Shown here: positions 43,801-55,392 of the stretch, in pieces
Layout: each line of letters begins with the position of its first letter
How positions within the stretch are numbered: position 1 is the stretch's first letter
Assembly (NCBI RefSeq): GCF_018446385.1
Contig: NC_056000.1
Coordinates: 50,128,722-50,192,721 of the forward strand
From: Zingiber officinale
Lineage: Eukaryota > Streptophyta > Magnoliopsida > Zingiberales > Zingiberaceae
Length of the DNA: 64,000 nt
Direction of reading: 5' to 3'
The notes under the pieces: model-generated
Told to the model about the DNA's origin: nothing
Databases searched by the model: none
The model's input: the letters and a program-made list of their open reading frames with translations, nothing else
Position numbers and translations under genes: made by a program

Positions 43801-46594
43801 ATAGTTTTTTTAAATAAAATTGATTTATCAATAACTCAAATTAAAATTGATCTATTTATAATAATAAGTATATAAATTAATACAAAGATATATGATAATT
43901 ATATAAATTAACTATTTATTCATTTAATTAATTATTAATTAAATAATATATATTTTAAATAATAAAATATATAAAATATATCCGAATATAAATCTAATTT
44001 ATTAGAATTTTTTTTAAAAACTTTAGAATTTTTAAAAAATTTCTTTTTTATTTTTAAGAATTTTTTAAAAAATTTAAATGAAATTTAAAGTAATATAAAA
44101 TAATAAAAAAATATTAGAATATAAATCAGAATTATTAAATTTTCAAAATAGTAATTAATAAAATTTATTAAATTTATTTTAATTTTAAATATATTTTTTA
44201 GATATTTTATTAAAATAATTTAATTAGGGTTTATAAAAGTTTGTTCGAAATATCACACATACCTTAGGAATTGTCAAAATTAATTAAATAGAAAATTTAA
44301 TTTTCTCGGAAAAAAAACGCCGCGAGGCGTCCCACGATGCCTTTGGCGCCGCTGGAGGCGTCCCGATGCTTCCGGCACAGCCAGAGTAATCTTGTGACTT
44401 CTCCGGCACCACCTGCAACACGTCAAGATAAGGACACCTCCGGTGCCGGTTTCACCAGCCCAACGAAACGGTAAAAACCGTCCGTGCCAAGCAACACAGA
44501 ACGACATGTCATTCCATGATTCAAAGTACTTTTCTACATATACACTAGTTTAGAAAACTAACAACTTGACCAAATATAGGGTTTCTAGTTCTAGCAAGAA
44601 CAGGAGAGAAATGGATACTCAATTTAAAGTAACCATGATTCCATACTCAATTTAAAGTAACATATAGAATCTTGTGGAAAGCTGTATCCAATAAGTCATA
44701 TATGGCATAACGGAAAATCTTTCATATCTTTAGAGATCCACCCTACAATACAGAATCAGGATAACAAAATTTTTAGCCCTCATAAAAAGAAAATTGATTC
44801 GTACACATCTTTAATGCCCATGTCACATCGATAGTACAAAAAAAAATGCAAAATTTTATTCAATTTATCATAACCAAACTAACTAACCAAATTCTGAAAC
44901 GTGTAAAACAAAAATTTTGCTTACTAACTTTTCTGTTAAGCCATGAAAAAGTTCTTAAAAAGACAAAAACAAATCCACTATCTGTTCATGTCAAAGCAAT
45001 ATTTAGAGTAAAAGCAAATGTATATGTGATCAACTCGTCAAGTTTTTACAAAACTACACAAGAAAAAACATTTTTCAATCATTGGTTATTAGGGGCAGTC
45101 CAGACACATCTGGGTCAAAACATGACTATCAAATTTTGTATATATGCTTTAGTAAGTATAATGAGAATGGTTCACAAAGTCACCATCATGATTAGCTAAA
45201 TCCTATTAGCAAATAGAATTGTGCTAAATGAATGCTTCATAAAGCTGCAACTTTCAATTTTAATCTGTCAATGTTTCAATCACTCAGAGATAATTGTTTT
45301 GAAAATAAGGCCAGATCATTAAATGCCCAATTGATGCTTAGAGAAGAAGACAAATTTTCAGCCTTGTACCTGGGTTTGAAAATTTTAACTTAAAGTTTAA
45401 GTACACAAAGAGTAAGCATAAGAAAAGTATCCACATTCGTTTAGAATCAAATTTGTCTGAGAAGATGGTGTGAAACAATGCAAAACAATTAGTACACACC
45501 TTCACATATCGTCATGCTTGAGTAAACTATTCTTCCCAACGAAAATCAAAGACAGGTTCAAATGGTATGGGATCCACACGACTACAGATTTCAAGAACTC
45601 ACGTGGAAAATATTTGATATCTATTCAGCAGTCACAAACTGGTGCATCTGAAATAATTACTACAACTCTATTCTAGTAGTTAATTGTCATATCAACAATA
45701 GTTCTTGAAAGTCACGCATCAATGCTCTCTTTTGGCATTCTAGCACATTTAGAAAGAAAAAAAGGAAAAGTTAAATGTGGGCTAAAAGTAAACCTTTTCA
45801 GGTTAATACAAATGTAATCATTTCTGTATGAAGAGATGGCATTACAGGTTTAAATAAGGTTATTAATATTAAGGAAAACATGCACCTTCAGGTAGAATCA
45901 CATGTTTTTTTCTTAAAAGAAGAAACCATTTCTGGCTAACACCAGCATAAGGGATGTTCTAAATCCTTATATTCTAGATTTCACTTACATGCATGAAAGC
46001 AATTGTTAGTAGATTGTAAACTAAATCAATAAGAGAGACCGAGCCCAAAATATCTCCATTTGCCACTATATCATTGTGGTTACTCATTCAAGCAAATCAT
46101 TATCTGCATACAAGAGCAAGCAAAGAATCACCTTCCTCCCAATGAGAGGAAAGCAGCACTAGTGGCATCGACGATGGATAGTAGCAAACCGTATCGAAGA
46201 CCGTCGATCTAATCCCTCTCTCCTCAAGCGTCAAGGCGCAGACGAGCCCCGAGACCCCGCCGCCGATGATGGCCACAACGGGATCCTCCGCCACGGGCGT
46301 CGTGAACACGACCTGCTCCTGCGCGAGGCTCTTCTTGATGGAGGACCTCCTCGAGGTCCGATGCGAGTGCCTTCTCGCACCTCTCCCCCCAGGTGCCTCT
46401 GCGCCGCTGTCCATAGGGGGATTCGCTCTCCCTCTGCCACTGCCACTTCCGCTGCTCCTCCTTGGCGGTTCCGGTTCCGCCGAGCAGAGCGGTATGCTTG
46501 GCCGCGCTAGGGTAGGGCATCGTAGGAGGAAGGGTTTGAAAGGTCTAATCGGTTGGAAAACCAGAGAGGAGCTCAAGAAACCAGCTGAGTACAT
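40807..46594 (-). CDS. Renalase-like FAD/NAD(P)-binding oxidoreductase, probably plastid
   Basis: Eight minus-strand exons: 46594-46190, 43398-43129, 42752-42626, 42115-42054, 41954-41724, 41536-41415, 41334-41196, 40962-40807; 1512 nt, 503 residues, all phases consistent. Residues 1-100 are Ser/Arg-rich, like a transit peptide. The dinucleotide-binding motif VVAIIGGGVSGLVCALTLEE is at about 107-126, followed by VFDTGVHGLGGRMATR. The C-terminal FAD motif GRAGICGDWLLGSSVEAAAL lies near 425-444. From memory this matches the plant family of At3g04650 (about 486 residues); the substrate is unknown. ATG 46594 was chosen because the in-frame extension upstream (to 46735) is a hydrophobic stretch from AT-rich DNA. 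Intron 1 (2.7 kb) carries a repeat insertion. Confidence 0.9.
42178..42198. repeat. (GA)n microsatellite
   Basis: About ten GA units in an intron of the renalase-like gene. Confidence 0.9.
43577..44519. repeat. Inserted AT-rich repeat with GC-rich ends in renalase-like intron 1
   Basis: The left end (CAAGGTTTAAAATTTCG, then palindromic GGTCTCAGACC and repeated ACGGTTTCGGTATCG words) and the right end (GGCGTCCC and ACCGTCCGTGCC words) are GC-rich, and about 550 bp of nearly pure A/T lies between. This resembles a non-autonomous DNA transposon, but no clean inverted repeat or target duplication was found. Confidence 0.4.
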
Positions 46595-46852
46595 TCGCAA
46601 GCCTTTGGAAGGAAGAAGATTGGATTGAGGAGTGAGAAATCGGTGGAACCGAACTTCGAAAGCTACCGTCGAGAACGATATGACGGGAAAAAAAACATTG
46701 ACGGATAAAAAAAAAATTAAAATTAAAATGGCCAAATTATGTATTGAAAAAATATCATTTTTTTCACTTTTTTTATAAAAAAATTAAAAACATTTATATT
46801 TTTATTAACTATTAAATATTTTTTAAAACAAATATTCCAAACAAAACAAAAG
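46595..46852. other. 5' flank of the renalase-like gene
   Basis: Promoter region of the minus-strand gene, A/T-rich, squeezed between its start codon and a Tourist-like element. No motif was assigned. Confidence 0.4.
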
Positions 46853-47067
46853 GATGGAGTTTGGTTTAGAGGTTTGGGAATGAAGGAATGTATTTATTCC
46901 TAAACTTTATTTTTAATTGATGGAAATAGAATCAAGATTTTAGAATAAAATCCAAAAATTTGGGTATAGATGAAACTCATTCCTTCCCTTGGGTTTTGAT
47001 AGAATGGAAATGAGAATTAAGTTTTGGACGAAAATATCCTTAATATATTTGTTCAATTTTTCTTTCA

Positions 47068-47815
47068 TTTCACTCTCTCTCTCCTTATTTCTCTCATCAT
47101 ACTTTCTTTCTCCTTATTTTATCATCACACTTTCTCTTTCAACATATTTTCTCTCTCCTCATTCACACTCGTCGCACATTCTCTACTATTTTCTTTCTGT
47201 ATTCTCTCTCATCACACACTCTCTCTAATTATTTTCTCTCTATTCATTCTCTCATCATTTTTTCATCATACTTTCTCTCTCATCATACTTTCTCTCTTCT
47301 CAATCTCTCTTACCATACTCTCTCTTTATATTTTCTCTCATCACACTTCTCTCTCTTCATTCTCTTCCATCACACTCTCTCTCCTCATTTTCTCTCATCA
47401 CACTTTCCCTCTCTTCATTTTTTCCCATCACACTTTCTCTCTCATCATACTTTCTCTCCTCAATCTCTCATTTTCTCTCATCACACTTTCTCTCTCTTCA
47501 TTTTTTTCTCATCACACTTTCTCTCTCATCATATTTTCTTATCATACTTTCTCTCCTCAATCTCTCATTTTCTCTTATCATACTTTCTCTCTCTTTATTT
47601 TTTCCTATCACTCTTTCTCTCTCAGCACACTTTCTCTCTCATCATACTTTTTCTCTTCTCAATCTCTCCTATTAGGCTCTCTCTCCTTATTTTCTTTCAT
47701 CACACATTCTCTCTTTATTTTCCCCATCACACTTTCTCTCTCATCACACTTTCTCTCTCATCATATGTTTCTCTCACATTCAACTTTCTCTTCCATCTAA
47801 TTTTTTCTCTTATTT
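47068..47815. repeat. Pyrimidine-rich minisatellite (CTCTCATCACACTTT-type units)
   Basis: About 750 bp made almost only of T, C and A on the + strand, built from words such as CTCTCATCACACTTTCTCTC and CTCCTCAATCTCTCATTTTC, with a higher-order period near 100 bp. It generates long meaningless open frames. It is the core of Tourist-like copy 1. Confidence 0.9.
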
Positions 47816-47972
47816 TCCTCTAAGGGTAAAAAAGGAAATTTAAGTTTATTCCGATTGAAAATATTCAACTAACCAAATATTATTTTTAAGAATGATATCC
47901 AAGCTCATACTCATTCTCATTCCACAATACTATGATACTTATTCCCATTCCGATTCCTAGGAGAGAACCAAA

Positions 47973-48439
47973 TTGGGATGTAAATGAACCAAACGGTTCG
48001 CGAGTTATTCAGAGCTCGATTCGATAAAAAGCTCGTTTGAGTTCGTTCGTTTATCTTATCGAGCCGAGCTCGAGCTTAAGGATATTCGGCTCGTGAGCTC
48101 GCGAACATGTTCGTTTGTAGGCTCACGAGCCTTAAAATGAACCTTAAATCGAGCAAAAAAAACGAGCTCTAAAACGAAGCAAAAAACGAGTTCTAAAACG
48201 AACCTTAAAACAAGCTTTAAAACGAGCCAAAAAAAACAAGTTCTAAAATGAGCCCGAAAACGAGCCCAAGCTCGCTTAAGGAATTAGGTTATTCCTTAAG
48301 CGAGCTTGATAATTCCAAAACGAGCCGAACTCGAGCCTTGTAATAAAAGTTCGATTTAAGCTCAAACCCGAATATAACTTAAACGAGCCAAGCTCGAGCC
48401 TAATACTGTTCAGCTTAGTTTGACTCATTTACATCCCTA
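47973..48439. mobile_element. hAT MITE nested in Tourist-like copy 1
   Basis: Ends TTGGGATGTAAATGA and TCATTTACATCCCTA form an inverted repeat. The 8-bp target duplication GAACCAAA is intact at 47965-47972 and 48440-48447. The 467-bp interior is built from GAGCTCG/CGAGCC words and has no coding capacity. The target is the sub-terminal GAACCAAA of the host element, so this insertion is younger. Confidence 0.88.
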
Positions 48440-48454
48440 GAACCAAACGCCACC

Positions 48455-48902
48455 ACTAGACATCCTTATTAGGATTCGAACTTGATTCTCTCTTGTTTAT
48501 TCCTCTAAATACTTTACCAAAGGCAACAAACAACCGAAGTTTGATCTTAGAGATTGCTTCTTACTTTAATATAACTCCCTACTCATAGAATACTTGTTTT
48601 ATCTATGACCCTATTTTCCTAATTGGGCAAAAGAAATTAACATAAGAGCAAACCAACTCATCTTACTTGACTTGCACTTGATTTAAATCTACATATTTAA
48701 GTTGAATTTCACAGTTAATGAGGTAGTAATTACGCTAAAATACCATACAAATCATTACAATTTGTAGATTGTTCTTTGAACATGATAGAATTATGATATA
48801 AAGGCTTCAGCATGACAAATGCTGGCTTATTTCAAAATCAATGGTCCCAACAGACGCTTGAAGTATACAAGTTCTTTGATCCAAATGGCTGTGATAAGAG
48901 TA
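48455..48902. other. Intergenic, 3' flank of UAH
   Basis: Probable 3' UTR and downstream region of the ureidoglycolate amidohydrolase gene. Nothing else was recognised. Confidence 0.5.
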
Positions 48903-51900
48903 TCAGTCCAGGGATAGCTTGGCTAGAGTGAGAGCTAATACTTTAACTCCATTTGCAATGTCCTCAATTGATGCATACTCTTCAGGCTTATGGCTGTAAC
49001 CTGCAATACCGGCATCAAGGAGGATTAGATCCAAATCAAAGATCCAATGATGCATTAATCCAAGAACAAAGTTGAAAATAAGTTCATTTGAGGTTAGGCA
49101 TCAACACAATCGTAGAGGAAAATCAAGACGATCAACAATTTTAAAAAGAAGATGATCACGAGAAGGGAAAGAAACAAGGAATTTTATTTTTTTTCCCCCT
49201 TTAGTTAACCGATTTTAACTGGTTTGATAGGAGTAGAAAGGGTAGAGAGGAATAAAGGCAACTTTTGAGCTGTTATTACATCGACTTCACGATCATACTA
49301 GGAATCATCTTTTCCATTGCAATAGGGAACAATAGATATCAAAGAACAAGCTGTGTTTAATAGAGCAAACCTTTGTAGCAAGGAATGAATATCATGCCCA
49401 TTGGAGATACTCTGCATTTATCATAGTAGCAAACTGTTAGCATATGCCATGTGTAATACTCTAAAGCAACAGAATAAGAGAAAATACATGTACCTGGCCA
49501 TGAAGAGTGAGTCATGGTAAGCTCTACTGATCATCAACCTATGACTCAGGTTCAAATGTTGCGATGCAGCTTTCATTGCATTGATTATCGATCCATCACA
49601 AAGAGCAGGTGGATCTTGATTAACAATTTCGAACTGTGACAATTCAACTCCACGCTCCTTTGCAATCCTAGTAGCAGATTGTTGAATTTTCTCAATCACA
49701 ATGTTCCTTCTCTCCATGTCGATGTCTCGTGTGTCTGTAAGAATGTTGAGAAATTAGTTTTAAAGGACGTAACAAAGCTAGACATGCTCATCATACGTAA
49801 TCTCAACTGTAAATAATTCCATGAACTGATTTCTCACCTATTTTACTTGTAATCCTATCTTCAATTGACAGCTTAAACATAGCATTGCCAAAAGAAGGTA
49901 GGATTTACTAGTAAAATGGGGTTATAATTATAGGCTTACCTTTTTGTGAGTTAATGACTTCTTAACTATTTTTCACTAACTACTGTGTGTTTGAATGTCC
50001 AACAAAGACACAATGGTAAGAAGATAAGAATGTAGCAAATACAAATCAGATGGTACAATAGCCTTCTGTCATTCTGTGAAAATGAAACTGAAATTTTGTA
50101 CTTCAAGTTTCAAAAATGAAATAGCATGCAAACATAAGGGACTTTTTATTTGTGGTGTCCTCGAATATGAAACTCTTTTTCCTTACAGGGCATTCCAAAG
50201 TTTCTTCTCCTTCACATGACGCCTAGTAGGTCCCCCTGGTCTGACATTGAATTGAGGACATGACCACAACACATTGAGTCATCGATCTCCAAGTTGCTTC
50301 ATGATTGAGCCGACACCAATGTTTCTCCCTTGCCAGGCTTTAGAATGTTAAGGACTTAGACCACCTTTAATTGCAAGGAGGTGCCTTATTTATTGTCACC
50401 ATTTAAAATTTGAGCTGTCAAACATCTCCAATTGGATGAGCTCTCCTATATCCTTAATTGTCAAAAGAATCATCTGCGCAGAGCAAAAAATTAATCCTCA
50501 AGATTGTCGTAGAAATTATTTATGGCCGCTGGATTAAAATGATTACTTGTTGGTTTCACGTGTAATCTCTTTCCTTTAAGATTAATTTGTCACCATCAAT
50601 GGTGTCTACCAGGATCCAAAAAATTTATAAGATCGTCTGCTCCTCTGTAACTTGCACTACTGAGGAAGAACCCACAGTCCACCCAACTTGGAAACAAGTT
50701 GCTGGAATTCAATCACTGAAGTGCGCAAATCCAGTGGTAGAAGCTTTGTATGCACTGAGGGAGAAGTTTACTGCTTTAAATGGAAAAGGGAAATTACTTA
50801 AATTCGATGTGAGTTTGACCAATCCACTTGAGTTCTTATATAGACTAGTCCCCACCCTTTGGTTGTGTTTCTTGGGCTGCACATTTTCAAGTTTAGCCCA
50901 AATCATTGGATAGCTTGAACAATCGAAATTGAACCAGTTTAAAGCACATATGAGTATGGCCCAAATTTGTCATGAGTGAAATACATATCTCCACTAAGTC
51001 CACCTTTTAGCAAAGCATAACTTTATGCATGAATCTATATTTAAATATCTCGATCTCACTCCAAATTTAAATGTGGACCTAAAGTTCTTTGTGAGTTCCA
51101 GGAGCTTTCCTGTTCTTCATTTCTGTGTTTGAAAACCTTCTAGAAAACAATGCTTATTTTAAAAATTCAACAGAAAACTAGGTCAAGTTCCAACAAATAA
51201 TCAGCTGTTTTCTAGCAAAGCATTTTAAGCAATTAAAAAGCCTAGTGAGCCGGCATCAGTTCATGAAGGCATCTGGTCGTTGCCAGTTCCAGTAAATTTC
51301 TAGTGCAAGACAATAATAGTGAATTGAAAGCTAATCTAAAAAAAAAAATCAGTGTATGCTAAGCTAGTGATATCATGCTAGCCCTAGAAATTAACAAGTT
51401 TTCAAAGATTCTATTTTATAAGTAATCTTTCCAAGCGTCTCACAAGAGTGGCATACCAATCTCCAAATGTGATTTACTTGGAATGCTATTGATAGCTCCT
51501 GGATGAACCTCCAGAATTCCTAGAAGAAATTCAAAGTTTGTGATGTCAGAACGTCATATATCAGATAACATGATGATGATAAACACTGGAGGAATGGTAA
51601 ATGAATAAGGCCAAAGGCTTATACCTACGGTACCAACAGTGTCAATGGATCCAGATTCAATCACATGTTTTTCAACCGCCAGCGCTAACTCTGCTGCTGC
51701 CAATCCTGCATCATTTCTGTTAAATAATTGCAATTATAGTTATTGTAACCATATAATTAAAGTTTGAAATAATAAAAAAAATAAATTTAAGGGAAACAAC
51801 ATGAAATATTTTTCATCCAAAAATAACATATGCCCATTTTTAGCAAGAAATTAATCAACATAGGCTGGATCTTATCAACAAAGAGTTCCCCATATAAGCA

Positions 51901-53919
51901 AAAGTCCTTTGGTCTAGTGGTAAACAAATTAGATCCAGAGGACTTTTTTGCTAGAGGTCGGACTTGCAAATCCGCACAACAACTATTGAGAGGGGTTTTA
52001 CTTGTCACCCCTTGCTCTAAACGAGAAATTGTTACATCCAAGATGGTACGGGGACACCTCATCAAGGATCAAAATCATAAGAGCTTTCCATATAGTAGAA
52101 GATAAAATGGGTTTTCATTGAAAAGTAATGAAATAACAGATACAGCTTTGTAAGATTGGAAAAGGGAATTGAGGACGTAAAGGAAAAAAAGGCAAAACCA
52201 AATTGAAGGTAACTTATCTGCAAAGACAGTTTATATTTGTGAATGAACACGAAATAAGGAGACAACCATGCAGATTAAAATCAAACTAGAGTACAAGGCT
52301 TCGCCAAATCCTGACAGTGAAAAGTATGAAAGGAGAAGATAACATGGAACAATCATCCCTCCTAAAATATGGATGCCATCAATGCATTCCCAAGAAATCA
52401 GGGCATGCATATCATAAAATATTTAATGCTCAACTCTAGTGATGAGACCATGAGAAAAAAAAAGCAAGACAGTCCCATGACTATGGATTATGATGACTGG
52501 CTAAAAGTCACAAATTCCAGCGGCATGCATCCATAACAACTCAAAGTTAAATAAAATGCTTTATTATACGTTATCACTCAATAAAGGAAGTTAGTTATAA
52601 CATATTGTTGTTATAGTTATTACCAGCTAAATGTTGCCACTGGGAAAACATAGCATCCAACTGGATGAAGCGGGAGAAACAAAATGCTTTCTTCAGCAGA
52701 TGAAGTCCTAAAGTGAAGAGATTAATAAATGAACTACTTAAGGACACAATATAGGCATGGTTATGACTGAATAACAAAAGGCATATCATGATGAATTTGG
52801 CAAAATGTATAGTCTTCCCAGAAAAATTGAGAAAATGTATTGTCTTCCCTGATTTAGGTTACGCCATATGATAAAAGCATTAAACCTGTATCAAAATATT
52901 TTAATGCTTGGCTTAGTTCCTCTTTATCAGTTAGTCATGGATGAAATTCTTTGACAAATTAGTAACTAGATTTAAGTACAAGAAATATCATATTGTCAAC
53001 TGGTATCACACAACAGAATTATCAAAGTTATACCACGAGTACAGAAAGCAATTCGAGTATCTGCATTAGACAAACCTTGCAGGCATTAGGACGGCTCCAG
53101 CATGACCTCCATTTCCTTCAAAGTCTACTTTAATGCTTGCAGGGGCAGCAATTGCAGTAACAATGCCAATGGAAACACCTGCAACATTGAGAAATCATTT
53201 AACTGACCTCATCAGATCATGTGTAGCAAACTTGTCAAGTGCACAACCTTCTTCCTCCAGAATTGGCCCTTGCTCAATATGCAATTCCACAAAAGAAGAA
53301 TAGCTAGTTTTTGTCAAAAACATATTTGGTAAATCTTCTTGGCGTACATCATAGCCAGCACCTCTTGCAGCATCAAAGAAGGGAATATTTTGGCTATCAA
53401 CTACCTTATTAAGTGCATTTGCAAGTGGATGGATCCCTGCCAATAAGCGGCTGCAAGTTTGAAAGAAAAATATGAGATGAAGCTACTAAGGTTCAACATG
53501 CTCAAATTCATAGCTCAACATATGCATGCAGGTCAAAGAAGGAAAAGAAGAATAGCTATGTCACGAACTCAGAGGAATCTAGATGCTATTTCTAACTCCA
53601 ATAAAGATGAAGTATACTAATATAGACCTTCCTAAGCAGCTGATTCCAAACCGTGTAGGTTCCTCAGAAGTAAACATGATAACCTCCAGAGATTTCCTCG
53701 GTTGGAAGCCAATTCTGCAAACAAAATCATCAAAGCAGAGTAAGCACAGAAACGAGCATTCTAGAACACTACAGCCTGGCACTTTTGCACCTTTTCAAGA
53801 TTCGTATTGCCTCTAGTGCACCCAATACACCAACTACCCCATCATATTTTCCAGAATATGGAATTGCATCTATGTGAGAACCAGTAGCAACTGCTCCAAC
53901 ACCTGAATCAGAGCCATTC
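48903..53919 (-). CDS. UAH: Ureidoglycolate amidohydrolase, C-terminal nine exons
   Basis: Minus-strand exons: 53919-53791, 53714-53628, 53450-53248, 53178-53076, 51716-51625, 51519-51457, 49734-49494, 49411-49371, 49000-48903. Together 1057 nt, about 352 residues, all phases consistent. The enzyme releases ammonia from ureidoglycolate in the last step of ureide (purine nitrogen) breakdown in the ER. Visible M20-type metal and active-site blocks are ATGSHIDAIPYSGKYDG, FTSEEPTRFGISCLG, VELHIEQGP, FEGNGGHAGAVLMP, VNQDPPAL and SRAYHDSLFMA. The C-terminus ends AKLSLD as in Arabidopsis UAH (about 476 residues), which distinguishes it from allantoate amidohydrolase. The first visible exon starts on the last base of a codon, so about 125 N-terminal residues, including any signal peptide, are encoded upstream. 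No such exon appears between 53920 and 64000. Confidence 0.92.
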
Positions 53920-55392
53920 CTGTGAAATTGGATCGTTCGTCATGATCAGTAAACAATTTACATTCAGGTTTTAGATTGAAGATCAAGCATGAATATACAT
54001 CTACCAGCATTTTTAATCCTTGAACTAGTTAGGAACAGTCATTAAACCGCAAAAGGAAGTTTTCTCAAGGTATGCCAGAATTAATACACAATCTGATATA
54101 TAATTGTCAACCATATCACACAAGTCAGCCCAAACAAATATCTGGCACATATGAATTTGGAATTTGCTTGTTAGCTTGGATAGTTAATTGAATGACTTCA
54201 GAGCCTTAAAAGTCTTATGTGTGATCTAGCCTTGCTTTTGGGACCAGATACAAATTGTAGATACAGCAAACTTAAATATATTACGATTGCAAATCCTACA
54301 TGTTAAACATAGATACAAGACGGGGAGGGAAACAAATGTAAATAAAAAACAAAGAAAACAAGTAAACTAGCATTATCAAATATATATATATATATATATA
54401 CCAAAATGAAAAGGAAGTTATGAAGGAGATAGAAGAGGAACAAGATCATCATCAAAACTACTAAGTTCATGTAGAACAAATTGTTGGTGCAATGATGATC
54501 CCACGTGGGAGTAGGCTATTTTGATATATTTGCCATTGGATTTAAGTTAAATTTATTATGTATTTTTGATATGTGCATCAAGTGTGCGAGGAAATGGCAA
54601 AGTGCACATTAAGCTCTCGAAGCGTGTTGAGTCGATGGGGTAGAGCCGGTTTGATGTGATTGTGAGATCGTTTATGTTTAATGACTTAGAAATTCGTAAT
54701 GGCGTGAACTAGGAGGCAAGGCAAAGAATGGCACTGAGCGACCTCTAGGAGCTTGGTGAATCTGAGAGAGAGATTGGAGGCCTATCAAGGTGAATCTAAG
54801 ACAAGGAGCAGGAGTGGCCCATAATGGGGTGAACTTGGAGGCCAAGTGAGGGATGACACGGAGCGAGTTTGAAAAGGGACGAAAGATATGATAATGTGAA
54901 CTCTAGGGTGGCCTGTAACAAAGTGAATTTGAAGGTAAAGAGGTGAAGGATAGCAAAGAGAAAGCTCATGGAGCTTGGTGCATCAGAGGAATTGAAGACC
55001 TCTAGCAAGGTGAAATATAAGGCGAGAAGCATCGAGACCATTAAAGACATGGACCATGGGAGGCTACATAAGGGGACATGTAATGTTAGGCGTACGATTT
55101 TGTATACTATTATATTTCCACTACATATTCTTGACACAAATAATACATGAGTACACATGCAATTAACATCGATTTGTTTGTGTTTGTGCAAGGAATTTCA
55201 ATTTGGGTGAACCTGCTATTAACCCCCTGTAGTCTAGCAATAAATAACTATCCTATCAATGACCAAAATCAACCTGTTTCCATGATTTTTCATCCCAAAA
55301 TAACGTGAACTCAATGTATGTCCCTAAACTAAAGCAATAAACATGCGAGCCATTACAGAAAAGAGTTTTAAAATTTAATCACCTTAGCTAGG
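53920..55392 (-). other. UAH upstream intron, repeat-rich
   Basis: The acceptor tttcacag at 53920-53927 shows this is an intron. It contains a TA microsatellite (about 54380-54400) and an LTR-like block (54482-55239). No further UAH exon was found. Confidence 0.55.
54482..55239. repeat. LTR-like or other dispersed repeat
   Basis: The block starts TGTTGGTGCAATGATG and contains several similar phrases (GGTGAACTTGGAGGCC, GAGCTTGGTG) about 100-140 bp apart. It ends near TCTAGCA at 55239. The TG...CA form suggests a solo LTR, but no convincing 5-bp duplication flanks it. No coding content. Confidence 0.35.

Larger units (their letters stand above)
46853..48454 (-). mobile_element. Tourist-like element with long pyrimidine tract, copy 1
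   Basis: Imperfect terminal repeats GGATGGAGTTTGGTTT (left) and GAACCAAACGCCACC (right, + strand), with sub-terminal blocks such as TTCCGATTCCTAGGAG, match the element at 58272-59531 in inverted orientation. The centre (47068-47815) is a C/T-only minisatellite. A hAT MITE (47973-48439) has inserted close to its right end. A TTA/TAA target duplication is not clear here, unlike at copy 2. Confidence 0.72.

Noticed and set aside
46266-46628. 120-residue plus-strand open frame
   Set aside because: Antisense shadow of the GC-rich first exon of the renalase-like gene, which has a clear Rossmann motif on the minus strand.
47024-47800. Open frame of 258 residues, Ser/Leu/His-rich, apparently membrane-like
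   Set aside because: It is translation of the C/T minisatellite; every frame of such a tract lacks stops. No homology-like motif. The similar frames at 46989-47228 and 58988-59335 are rejected for the same reason.
54796-55191. 131-residue minus-strand open frame with hydrophobic stretches
   Set aside because: Considered as a missing UAH exon, but it has none of the family blocks and lies in a repeat with recurring GGTGAACTTGGAGGCC phrases.
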